From assembly GCF_900451095.1 (NCBI RefSeq), contig NZ_UGHV01000001.1:620001-684000 (forward strand): a DNA stretch of 64,000 nucleotides, in the 5' to 3' direction. This document shows positions 1-7,641 of this stretch, one piece after another. The notes under the pieces were generated by a model, which saw nothing but the letters and a program-made list of their open reading frames with translations, was not told the DNA's origin and searched no databases. Every line of letters starts with the position of its first letter. Position 1 is the stretch's first letter. This DNA is from Helicobacter canis (GTDB taxonomy: Bacteria; Campylobacterota; Campylobacteria; Campylobacterales; Helicobacteraceae). The position numbers were made by a program, and so were the translations under genes.

Positions 1-1247
1 TAGGCAGCCTCGCGCTTGCCCATACCGGATTCTAGCTTTTTGTGGATATTTTCTATAACGACAATCGCATCATCAATGATAATCCCAATGGAGAGCGTGA
101 TCGCCATCATTGTAAGCATATTGAGCGAGTAGCCCATCATCTGCACAAGCGCAAATGTCCCAAGCACAGAAATCGGGATAGAGATCGCTGAGACAAGCGT
201 GATTGTTACATTACGCAAGAAGACAAACACAATGCTCACCGCCAAAATCCCGCCCAAAATCAAATCCACTTCAATATCGTGCAAGCTTGCGCGGATAAAC
301 TCTGTGGTATCTAGAAATGTCCGCACCTCATAGCCCGGGCTTACTGCTTGGATCATTGGTAGGGCTTTATACACACCATCGGCTATGGCTATGTCATTTG
401 CCCCAGAGATTTTCTGCACCTCCATAATTACCCCGCCCACACCATCAAATGCCGCGTAGGTTTTATACTCTTCTAGCCCATCTTCTACCACGGCAATATC
501 GCGGAGCAGGGTATTATCCGTGATACGGATATCACCGACTTTTTCTACACTTTGGCTATTGCCATCGGTGGTGATGGCAAATTCATTGGTCTCATTGACG
601 ATACGCCCGCCATCAAGCTCGGTGTTTTCTCTACCGATAGCTTGGGCGATTTGTGCGTAGGTGATGTTGTATTTTGCCATTAGGGTTGGGTCGGGGTAGA
701 TTCTCACTTGTCTCTCGCGGTAGCCATTTAGCTGCACGCCTCCTACACCGCTTACTTTTTGTAGTTGAGGCTTGATGATATTATCGGCGTGCTTCATCAA
801 ATCTGGCTGGGAGTGGGTCGCACTGCTAAGGAAAAGTGAGATGATCGCCTGTCCGTTGGTGTCGATTTTGTCAATGGCTGGTTTGCGAATATCTGCGTCT
901 GTAAAGGTAACTGATGAGACTTTGTTGATGACATCACTTACTGCTTGGTCCATAGGCTTTTCAAGCTGGAATTGCACGATGACAAGGCTAGTGTTGCGCA
1001 CGCTCATTGATGTAACTTGCTTTAGTCCATCAATGCCCAGCACTTGCTCTTCTACTTTATCAGTTACTTTACTCTCAATGGTTGTAGGAGACGCTCCCGG
1101 ATACACGGTGCTAATTAGCACGATTGGGAAGTCGATATTAGGGAAGAGAGCAGTTGGGATCTTTTTAAACCCAAGCACACCAAAAAATATAATCCCTAGC
1201 GAAAACATCAGGGTCGCGATAGGGCGATTGATAGCGAATTTATACAT
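1..1247 (-). CDS. hefC: RND efflux pump inner-membrane permease, N-terminal part (HefC-like), cut by window edge
   Basis: This is the proton-driven inner-membrane pump of a tripartite RND drug/bile exporter. Only the first ~415 residues are in the window; the rest lies beyond position 1. The ATG at 1247 gives MYKFAINRPIATLMF, a typical RND start with the first membrane segment. A periplasmic porter region follows, then membrane segments near the window edge. The paired acidic residues of the proton relay are visible in GIIIDDAIVVIENI at about residues 391-392. It lies 39 bp downstream of the adaptor and is the third gene of a hefABC-type operon. The family assignment is firm; the HefC name rests on gene order and similarity remembered from H. 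pylori. Confidence 0.9.
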   Translation of the reverse strand, partial: MYKFAINRPIATLMFSLGIIFFGVLGFKKIPTALFPNIDFPIVLISTVYPGASPTTIESKVTDKVEEQVLGIDGLKQVTSMSVRNTSLVIVQFQLEKPMDQAVSDVINKVSSVTFTDADIRKPAIDKIDTNGQAIISLFLSSATHSQPDLMKHADNIIKPQLQKVSGVGGVQLNGYRERQVRIYPDPTLMAKYNITYAQIAQAIGRENTELDGGRIVNETNEFAITTDGNSQSVEKVGDIRITDNTLLRDIAVVEDGLEEYKTYAAFDGVGGVIMEVQKISGANDIAIADGVYKALPMIQAVSPGYEVRTFLDTTEFIRASLHDIEVDLILGGILAVSIVFVFLRNVTITLVSAISIPISVLGTFALVQMMGYSLNMLTMMAITLSIGIIIDDAIVVIENIHKKLESGMGKREAA

Positions 1248-1286
1248 TATAGTCCTTTGTGGTTGTCCTTATGCTAAGCCTAGAAT

Positions 1287-1994
1287 CTAGCGTATTTTGA
1301 TAAAGCCATCGCCAAAGAGTCCGGGGGTCATCGCGTTATCCACGGCTGCTTCAGCAGTCATTTTGCGTGTAGTGGTATCAATTGCCGGATAGATTTTAGT
1401 AATGGTAGCAGTCTTTTTCGCACCACCGCCATCAATGCTATATTCATACAAATCCCCTACACGCACTTTGTCTTGATATTTAGAATCAAACTGCAAGACA
1501 ATTTTCTTGCTTGTGCTTACAAGGCGCAAAAGTGTCGTAGAAGCACCGCTTACTCCATCGCCTACTTCGATCTTCTTCTCTGCGATCACGCCATCAAAAG
1601 GTGCGCGCAAGATACTTTTGTCATAGCTTGATTGGTAGTAGTTGTAATCAGCCTCTAGCTTTTTGAAGTTTGAGTGGTATTGATCTAGGGTGTTTTTATC
1701 TATCACATCAGCACTTTTGCTATATCGCTCATATTGCTTTTTGGCAAAGATATATTGCTCTTTGATCGCTTGGAGCTGGGCGGATTTGTCTTTATTGGCA
1801 AGGGTGAGTAGCACATCGCCCTTTTTCACAGCAGTATCGACATCGACTAGGATTTTATCCACAATCCCGCCAGAATCAAGGGCTAGATTGGCATCTTGCA
1901 CGGCTTTGACATTAAAGATCGCATAGACTTCCTCTGCATAAAGCGCACTTGCACAAAGCACGCTTATCACCATTGTTTGTAGAATCTGCTTCAT
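1287..1994 (-). CDS. hefB: RND efflux periplasmic adaptor (membrane fusion protein, HefB-like)
   Basis: This 235-residue adaptor links the inner-membrane pump to the outer-membrane channel. The N-terminus MKQILQTMVISVLCASALYA looks like a signal peptide. A short biotinyl/lipoyl-like half (DKILVDVDTAVKKGDVL), a helical hairpin at about residues 65-120, the second lipoyl half (LRAPFDGVIAEKKIEVGDGV) and a beta-barrel follow. It is short for an MFP (usually 300-400), as H. pylori HefB also is. It starts 9 bp after the TolC-like gene and has a Shine-Dalgarno-like AAGGAG just upstream. It is presumably cotranscribed with its two partners. Confidence 0.88.
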   Translation of the reverse strand: MKQILQTMVISVLCASALYAEEVYAIFNVKAVQDANLALDSGGIVDKILVDVDTAVKKGDVLLTLANKDKSAQLQAIKEQYIFAKKQYERYSKSADVIDKNTLDQYHSNFKKLEADYNYYQSSYDKSILRAPFDGVIAEKKIEVGDGVSGASTTLLRLVSTSKKIVLQFDSKYQDKVRVGDLYEYSIDGGGAKKTATITKIYPAIDTTTRKMTAEAAVDNAMTPGLFGDGFIKIR

Positions 1995-2003
1995 TTTTTC
2001 TCC

Positions 2004-3458
2004 TTATTTAATATATTCTTGGATTTGTTGTCCGCTATAAAAGATATAGTTTGCCTTTTGTAGCTCGTAATTGTTTAGGGCTTGATTGTAGGTGGCTTCA
2101 GCGTTGTATTTAGTGCTTAGCGCGCGTAGATAGTCGGTGAAATTTACAAGCTGGTTGTTATACTTTTTGCGCACATTGTCAAAGGAGATGTTTGCGGATT
2201 TTAGGCTTGCTTCAGCGGAGGCGATTTTGCTCTGTGCCACTTCAAGGGTCTTGCGATAGAGCATTTCATCTTTTGTCTTTTCGGCTTGTTTATAGGCTAG
2301 CTGCTTTTCTTGGGCGAGCTGGGATAGGCGCAGGGCTTGCTTTTGAAAGCTTACGCCTATATCATCAAACACTTTTAGCGTAACGCTTAGACCTATCACA
2401 TTAGCGTGTGTGGGGAACATTCTTTGATAAAATGAAGCCATTGAAGGATCACTGCCAAACTTCGTGGGATTGGTTACATACTCTGGCTTTTGGATCTGCC
2501 ACGAGTAGGTATCAGTAAGCGTTATAATGGGGTAGTAATGCTGCTGTTTGTTTTGATATTTTAGGGCGTTTATCTGCTCTTTTAGCGAGATGATGTCTTG
2601 TCGCTCGAGATTGTCTTTTAACGCTGGGGTGGTGAGATCCTCGCGCTTTAAGCCATCAAAGTCGATATTGGTTAGGTATTTTAGCATTAGGATATTTTGC
2701 TCCACACTTAGGCGCATATCAGCGATTTGGTATTCGTTTGATGAGACTTGCGAGCGCAAAGATTCTAGGTCATCGATGGTGGATAGCCCAGAGTCATAGA
2801 GCTTTTGTATGCGTGTCAAATCTGCGCGGACTTGATCAAGCTGGCGTTTTAGCGATAGGAGCTGGGAGAGATTATTAAAATAGCTGTAATACTGCTGGAT
2901 CACTTGGAGATAGATACTTTGCTTGGTGTATTCTACATCAGCGACTGATGAGCGGTAGGTGGCGTTTTTCTCTCTAATCATATTGATGGTGCTAAATCCA
3001 CTAAAGAGATCAAGCGAGAAGCGTGCATTTGCCGCTTGGGTTTGGTAGTTACCAAAGTTACCAAATTGCATCATATTCTCGATAGTTTTGTAATTGTGCT
3101 GGTAGCCATAATCTACATCAAATCTAGGTAAAAACGCCGCTTTAGCGACCGAAGCGATTTTTTTGTTTGACTCTGCTTGGAGCATTTGGGCTTGGAGAGA
3201 GTAGTTATTATCCGCACCATTTAGTAAGTCTTTAAGCCCTACTTTTTGGGTGGAATCTTTGGTGAGATCTTCGATTTGCTTAAGCAGCTCATTGACCCCT
3301 AGGGCTGGCTTATCCTGTGTGGCTAGCGTATTTGTAGGCTCGCTTAAAGGTGCAGTGCTTACATTTACGCGCGCGCTAGATTCTGGCACCGGTGGCGTAG
3401 CTTGGAAAGATAGCCCATAAGCATAGGCGCAAAGTAGTAGCGCAATACCATATCGCAT
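2004..3458 (-). CDS. hefA: TolC-family outer membrane efflux channel (HefA-like)
   Basis: This 484-residue protein is the outer-membrane exit duct of the RND system. A signal peptide (MRYGIALLLCAYAYG) is followed by a Ser/Thr/Pro-rich stretch and two OEP repeats with long alpha-helical barrel segments, for example QLLSLKRQLDQVRADLTRIQ, and the second at about residues 370-470. It is the first gene of the operon. Its promoter region carries a TATAAT box and a large palindrome, which suggests control by a dedicated repressor. No truncation or repeat insertion is seen. Confidence 0.9.
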   Translation of the reverse strand: MRYGIALLLCAYAYGLSFQATPPVPESSARVNVSTAPLSEPTNTLATQDKPALGVNELLKQIEDLTKDSTQKVGLKDLLNGADNNYSLQAQMLQAESNKKIASVAKAAFLPRFDVDYGYQHNYKTIENMMQFGNFGNYQTQAANARFSLDLFSGFSTINMIREKNATYRSSVADVEYTKQSIYLQVIQQYYSYFNNLSQLLSLKRQLDQVRADLTRIQKLYDSGLSTIDDLESLRSQVSSNEYQIADMRLSVEQNILMLKYLTNIDFDGLKREDLTTPALKDNLERQDIISLKEQINALKYQNKQQHYYPIITLTDTYSWQIQKPEYVTNPTKFGSDPSMASFYQRMFPTHANVIGLSVTLKVFDDIGVSFQKQALRLSQLAQEKQLAYKQAEKTKDEMLYRKTLEVAQSKIASAEASLKSANISFDNVRKKYNNQLVNFTDYLRALSTKYNAEATYNQALNNYELQKANYIFYSGQQIQEYIK

Positions 3459-3505
3459 AATAAACTCCTAGATTCTAGTCATATAGTTATAAAAATTGAA
3501 GCGCG

Positions 3506-3511
3506 ATTATA
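3506..3511 (-). promoter_or_regulatory. -10 box of the hefABC operon
   Basis: On the minus strand the bases read TATAAT, about 48 bp upstream of the hefA start. This matches the extended AT-rich -10 promoters of Helicobacter sigma-80. Transcription would begin near 3499. Confidence 0.6.
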
Positions 3512-3531
3512 ACACAAAGATTTTAATATTT

Positions 3532-3563
3532 TCTTAAATAATTGTATATACAAATATTTAAGA
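3532..3563. promoter_or_regulatory. 32-bp near-perfect palindrome, probable operator
   Basis: Outer arms TCTTAAATA and TATTTAAGA flank a perfect inner palindrome, TTGTATATACAA. The only asymmetry is one A on each side between the arms. The site covers the expected -35 region of the hefABC promoter, 20-50 bp upstream of its -10 box, so a bound dimer would block RNA polymerase. A TetR-like repressor would suit, but no regulator gene is adjacent. Confidence 0.6.
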
Positions 3564-3676
3564 AAACGCCATAATTACGGAGCTTTCAGCAAGATTGGAT
3601 CACTAAGCGTGAGCGATAGAGATAGGGCAAACTGCTCGTGTGTTTTTATGCAAATCCATAAGGGCTATATAGTGCA
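3564..3676. other. Intergenic remainder between hefA promoter and aroE end
   Basis: The 113 bp between the palindrome and the aroE stop codon hold no ORF, no repeat core and no clear terminator that I can see. Confidence 0.4.
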
Positions 3677-4582
3677 TTACGCAGATAAGGTAGGAAAAAT
3701 ACCGCGCATAATCGCATAGATTCTAGGGGTATTTTCAAGCTGTGGGCAGAAAAGTCTAAGTGCGCTAATGGCTTGTAAAATCAGCATATCCGCGCCATCT
3801 TTATGCCTTGTGTGGCATTGCTGGCTTAGGCGTATAAAGGGCGAAGGTGCGCCATACATTAGATCATAGGCAAGCTTGGCTTGTGTGAGCAAGGGGCGCA
3901 GAGTGGATTCTGGTAGGGGTAGGGCGTGGGATATGCTAGAGCTGGTGGCGTTAATGAGTAGATCAAACCGCCCGCTAGAATCCACATTTTTACAATCTAG
4001 CTCATCAAAGGTGCAGTAAGGGATTTGTCTTTGTGTGAAAAATGCTTCGTGCTTGCTTGAGCGATTTGCCACTAGGGTGCGGATACCACACTGCTGCAAG
4101 GCACAAGCTATGGCTTTGGCACTACCGCCAGCCCCTAAAATCAGTGCAGATTCTATTCTCTCCTTGCCATATTCTTTGCCCTGTATAAGCGGGGCGAGCT
4201 GTTGCATTTCTATCCCGTTTATGCTCTTCTCTTGCCCTAGTGTAAATCCCTCTAGCAAAAGACTCATAACAAATCCGGGCGCATCGGTGTTGTAGCCTAT
4301 GAGTTGGTCGCTTTGATCGCGCACGAGCGTATTCACTGCGCCAATGTGTTTGGCTAGTGGCGAGAGAGAGTGGGCGATCTGGCAGGCGTGCTCTTTGAAA
4401 GGTAACGTGATATTTGCCCCGCAAAGCCCTAGCCTAGCAAATGCCCTGCCTAGATCCTGCGTGCTATCAAGCATAAATCGCCCATAGAGATAGGGGAGAT
4501 TGTAGGCTTGCAAGATTGCATTATGCAAAAAAGGCGAGAGAGAGTGGGCGATAGGATTGCCAAAGACACAGAGATAGTGCAT
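3677..4582 (-). CDS. aroE: Shikimate dehydrogenase
   Basis: AroE reduces 3-dehydroshikimate to shikimate with NADPH in chorismate synthesis. The start taken is the ATG whose A overlaps the upstream TAA (TAATG) and gives MHYLCVFGNPIAHSLSPFLHN, the conserved N-terminus; an in-frame ATG 33 bases upstream gives unconserved residues. The substrate pocket shows SLSPFLHN, the catalytic lysine in NITLPFKEHA and the aspartate in YNTDAPGF. The NADP-binding loop is LILGAGGSAKAI. At 301 residues it is longer than the usual ~270, with extra residues at about 119-135 and a short KNVDSS near 205 that resembles the repeat core. Translation is probably coupled to the SH3 gene. Confidence 0.93.
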   Translation of the reverse strand: MHYLCVFGNPIAHSLSPFLHNAILQAYNLPYLYGRFMLDSTQDLGRAFARLGLCGANITLPFKEHACQIAHSLSPLAKHIGAVNTLVRDQSDQLIGYNTDAPGFVMSLLLEGFTLGQEKSINGIEMQQLAPLIQGKEYGKERIESALILGAGGSAKAIACALQQCGIRTLVANRSSKHEAFFTQRQIPYCTFDELDCKNVDSSGRFDLLINATSSSISHALPLPESTLRPLLTQAKLAYDLMYGAPSPFIRLSQQCHTRHKDGADMLILQAISALRLFCPQLENTPRIYAIMRGIFPTLSA

Positions 4583-5370
4583 TACAGAGCTTTGATAAGT
4601 CGCAGGCTTACCCACCCACCAGAATTAATCTTTGCCCATTCATCTTGGGTCATCTCTACTTGGACCTTTTGCCCCTTGTAGAGTGCGCCTACCACAGGTG
4701 CGCTGGATTCTGGACTTTGGCGGATATTTAGGGTGTTGGGCAGGACGACATAGAGTCGCTCGCTTGGCTGTGTGGGAGAGAGTAGTGCTAGGCTCACCCA
4801 CCCACCAGAATCAAGCTTTGCCCACTCATCTTGGATCTCCACGACTACGACACTCTGCCCCAAAGTAAGCTTGCCTAGAATGCGCCCGGAGGTTTTGGGG
4901 ATCGCGCGGATATTAAGGCTTACGGCTTTGGAGTAGTAGATGGCTTCAGGTCTTTTGTCATTGGGCTGGGCGGAAATGTCTTGGATAGGGCTTGGGATAG
5001 TCTCTGGCGCAGGAGAAGTAGAGCTAGTAGAATCTATATGGGCAGGAGTTTGCGTGCTAGATTCTAGCGGATCTTGCGAATGGGGATCTTGCGTGCTAGG
5101 CTCGCGATCTGGGAGATCATTTTGGGCTAGGTTTGCTGGCTCACTAGATAGGTGCAAGATATTGTTATCAGTGGTGTAGATCTCACCTTGTGCATTGATA
5201 GATGGCGGAGTGGATTCTGGCTCTTTGGCTATGGTAGAGTCTTTGGGCTTAGGGGCATCGCTATCCCCTAGGCGAGATTGGACACTTGTAGAAAAGACGA
5301 TATAGTAGATCCCACCACCTAGCACCAAAACTAGTAGCGGAAGCGTGTAGGCTTTCAAAAAAGATTTCAA
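4582..5370 (-). CDS. Membrane-anchored protein with two bacterial SH3 domains
   Basis: A 262-residue protein. One N-terminal membrane helix (residues ~8-28, LPLLVLVLGGGIYYIVF) is followed by a Ser/Thr/Pro/Asp-rich periplasmic linker to about residue 140. Two SH3b domains follow (about 143-200 and 205-262), each ending in DEWAK(L/I)(D/N)SGGWVSL. SH3b domains generally bind peptidoglycan or proteins of the envelope, so a cell-wall scaffold or hydrolase-modulating role is likely, but no catalytic domain is present. It sits between purM and aroE and shares the TAATG overlap with aroE. The exact function is unknown. Confidence 0.8.
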   Translation of the reverse strand: MKSFLKAYTLPLLVLVLGGGIYYIVFSTSVQSRLGDSDAPKPKDSTIAKEPESTPPSINAQGEIYTTDNNILHLSSEPANLAQNDLPDREPSTQDPHSQDPLESSTQTPAHIDSTSSTSPAPETIPSPIQDISAQPNDKRPEAIYYSKAVSLNIRAIPKTSGRILGKLTLGQSVVVVEIQDEWAKLDSGGWVSLALLSPTQPSERLYVVLPNTLNIRQSPESSAPVVGALYKGQKVQVEMTQDEWAKINSGGWVSLRLIKAL

Positions 5371-5414
5371 GATATTTCCTTGCTAAGGTTTGGGCGTAAT
5401 GCCATTACATAGAA

Positions 5415-6425
5415 TCACACCAGCGTAATGCCACGAGACTCGATCACTTCCCCTAGGACAAATCCATCACTTTTGGCAAGAATTTCAGCGACATTTTCCC
5501 TAGCCACAGCAAAAATCATTCCAACGCCCATATTAAACACGCGGTAAGCTTCCTCACGCTCGATATGTTTGAGCAAAAGTGTGAAAATCTCCTGCCTAGG
5601 GATCGCGCTTGTATCAATGCGTGCGCCAAGGTGGCTAGGCAGGGCGCGAGGGAGATTCTCTACAATGCCCCCGCCTGTGATATGAGCTAGTGAGTGGATA
5701 AGCGGCTTTAGGGCTTTGAATGTTTTGACATAGATTCTTGTAGGCTCTAAAAGTATGTCAATGAGTGTTTGATCGCCTAGCTTCTCATCAAAGCGCATAG
5801 CAAGCCTATCAAAGAGCAATGCCCTAGCAAGCGAGAAGCCATTAGAGTGTAGTCCGCTGCTAGGCAGCCCGATAAGCACATCACCAGCTTGCGCGTTTAA
5901 GGTGGATTCTACTTCGCTTTTTTCAGCGATCCCTACGGCAAAGCCCGCTAGATCAAAGTCCCCTTTTTGATACATACTAGGCATTTCTGCACTCTCTCCG
6001 CCAATGAGCGCGCACTCTGCCAGCTTGCAGCCTGCGACTATGCCACCTATCACGCGCAAGGCAGCATCTTTATCCAGCTTGCCTGTGGCGTAATAGTCTA
6101 GGAAAAACATCGGCGTAGCAAAGTTGCAAATAAGGTCATTGACACACATCGCCACCAAATCAATCCCCACAGAATCTAGCTTATTGGATTCTATGGCAAG
6201 CTTAAGTTTTGTGCCTACGCCATCAGTTGCTGCAAGTAGCACAGGCTCTTTGTATCCACTAGGCAGGGCATAAGCCCCGGCAAAGGAGCCGATCCCGCCG
6301 ATGACTTGGGGGGAAAATGTGCTTTGCACGAGAGGTTTTAGCGCGCTAACTAGGGCGTTACCTTCATCGATATTAACGCCAGAATCCTTATAAGTCAGCC
6401 CTTTTGCTTGAGTGTTGTGGGGCAT
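5415..6425 (-). CDS. purM: Phosphoribosylformylglycinamidine cyclo-ligase (AIR synthetase)
   Basis: PurM closes the imidazole ring in purine synthesis, turning FGAM and ATP into AIR. Its 336 residues match the family length. Seen in the sequence: the N-terminal YKDSGVNIDEGNALV, the ATP/Mg region AATDGVGTKLKLA, DLVAMCVNDL, GGESAEMP, and the C-terminal HITGGGIVENLPRALP. The gene is the first of a short operon (purM, SH3 protein, aroE) with 44 bp to the next gene. A TATAAT box lies about 30 bp upstream. No repeats interrupt it. Confidence 0.96.
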   Translation of the reverse strand: MPHNTQAKGLTYKDSGVNIDEGNALVSALKPLVQSTFSPQVIGGIGSFAGAYALPSGYKEPVLLAATDGVGTKLKLAIESNKLDSVGIDLVAMCVNDLICNFATPMFFLDYYATGKLDKDAALRVIGGIVAGCKLAECALIGGESAEMPSMYQKGDFDLAGFAVGIAEKSEVESTLNAQAGDVLIGLPSSGLHSNGFSLARALLFDRLAMRFDEKLGDQTLIDILLEPTRIYVKTFKALKPLIHSLAHITGGGIVENLPRALPSHLGARIDTSAIPRQEIFTLLLKHIEREEAYRVFNMGVGMIFAVARENVAEILAKSDGFVLGEVIESRGITLV

Positions 6426-6452
6426 TGTAGTCCTTGTGCTTAAATAGTGCGC

Positions 6453-6458
6453 ATTATA
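6453..6458 (-). promoter_or_regulatory. -10 box upstream of purM
   Basis: The minus strand reads TATAAT, 28 bp before the purM ATG, at normal spacing for a short leader. No other start signal is evident in the 284-bp gap. Confidence 0.55.
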
Positions 6459-6554
6459 GCTAAAGTTCTTGCTAAATTATAGTGGCACTTGTGATTTTGA
6501 CCGCTAAGTCTTGTTGTATTGCAAAACGAGGATTCTAGCAGCACCACTCTCATA

Positions 6555-6642
6555 GTCATTGCGAGCCTTGCGCTACGCTGTCTCTTTCTGTCATCGCGAG
6601 CAAGCGTAACGAGCGTGGCGATCCATACTAGAATCCACTTTT
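6555..6642 (+). repeat. Dispersed palindromic repeat (GTCATTGCGAG family) plus TAGAATCC core, intergenic copy
   Basis: The unit starts GTCATTGCGAGC, continues through a second TCATCGCGAGCAAGCG, runs to GTGGCGATCCATAC and ends in TAGAATCCACTTTT at 6629-6642. The same two modules occur inside coding regions elsewhere in the window, where they read as AIHK, MDCHA and ARND-type peptides. This copy is in the purM upstream gap and interrupts nothing. Confidence 0.75.
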
Positions 6643-6709
6643 TGCACAGTGCGTTTTCATCATCACAAACGGCGTAAAATCACCTGCCAAGAAAATCACA
6701 AAGCCCTAG

Positions 6710-7472
6710 CTACTCTTTGTCATATTCAAAATGCAATGCATCTTTAGAGTAGAGTGGCTGCTTAAGGAGTTTTGGCATAAAGGCGAAATTCCTTGTCAAA
6801 AAGATCGAAGTGCTCCAAGTGTAGCAATTGATAGGACCAAACCCAGAGAAATCCACCTGTATCAGCCCAGACTCTCGCAAGAATCGCGTAACCCCACTAT
6901 GCCAATCAGCATTATCCACGATGATCATAGCCCCTTGTGGCGCGCTTGTATTAAGTAGCTCTAGGGCTACTTTGGCACAGGGTAGGCGCGTGTTTATGCC
7001 ATCAATATCGCCTCCATCAATGACAATCACATCAAACTTTTTCCCAAGCCCCAATGGGAAGCGTGCATAATCATTTGCTGCATCTGCAGCGTGGATTTGT
7101 GTCTTAAGATACATTGCATTGTGCGGCAAAATCCTAGGGCAAATGCTTGCATACCACTTCTTATCACTCTCGATACTTACGACAGACTCTGCTCTCTCCC
7201 CCCAATATAAAGATGAGTAGCCCCCCCCCCCATTCAAGAATTTGCTTATGTGAGAAATCTAAGCTTTCTAAGTATTCTAAGCAAGGATAGGTGATCCACG
7301 CAAGCGGTGCGCCGGATTTATCAAGGCATTGCCACTTTTGCATACTCTCTAGTTGGTTGTATTCTCTTGCTAGCACAAGGCAGTTATGCAGCTGCCACCG
7401 ATATGGGTAGTATTTGCGCAAGAATGACTCTGGGATAATGGCTTTAAGAAGCTTTTTGAGTGTTGTAAGCAT
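6710..7472 (-). CDS. Class I SAM methyltransferase-like protein, phase-variable and out of frame here
   Basis: Two reading frames meet at a G11 tract (sense strand). The first starts at 7472 (MLTTLKKLLKAIIPESFL, preceded by AAAGGA; an in-frame start at 7535 is possible) and ends ILEWGGG before shifting. The second carries YSSLYWGERAESVVSIESD, then VIVIDGGDIDG and MIIVDNADWH. Joined, they give the usual SAM-binding order of a FkbM/TylF-like methyltransferase. Ten or 13 G would restore one ORF of about 253 residues from 7472 (274 from 7535). With 11 the protein stops shortly after the tract. The substrate is unknown; a surface sugar is plausible because other tract genes lie nearby. Confidence 0.75.
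7221..7231 (-). repeat. Homopolymer G11 tract (sense strand), phase-variation switch
   Basis: Eleven C on the plus strand, read as G on the coding strand, directly before the SAM-binding segment. Slipped-strand gain or loss of one base changes the frame. Ten or 13 would be ON; 11 is OFF. The flanks differ from the AAC-Gn-AA type seen in the sugar locus. Confidence 0.85.
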
Positions 7473-7641
7473 TTGTGATCCTTTGGGAGTTTTGGGAGTA
7501 AGGGTGGATTCTAGCATTGTTTTAAAAATATGCAAGCTCTTGTTGTCTTAGCAAGCAGTGTATAGTCCTTGTCATAGATGGACAAGCTATGCGCAAAGCT
7601 GCTTGATAGTGTGCAATACCTCGCATATCCTTGAGACTTTA

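Noticed and set aside
7221-7231. True pseudogene or frameshift decay of the methyltransferase
   Set aside because: The break falls exactly at a homopolymer tract and both halves are otherwise clean. A switchable gene is more likely, though a base-count error in the tract cannot be excluded.
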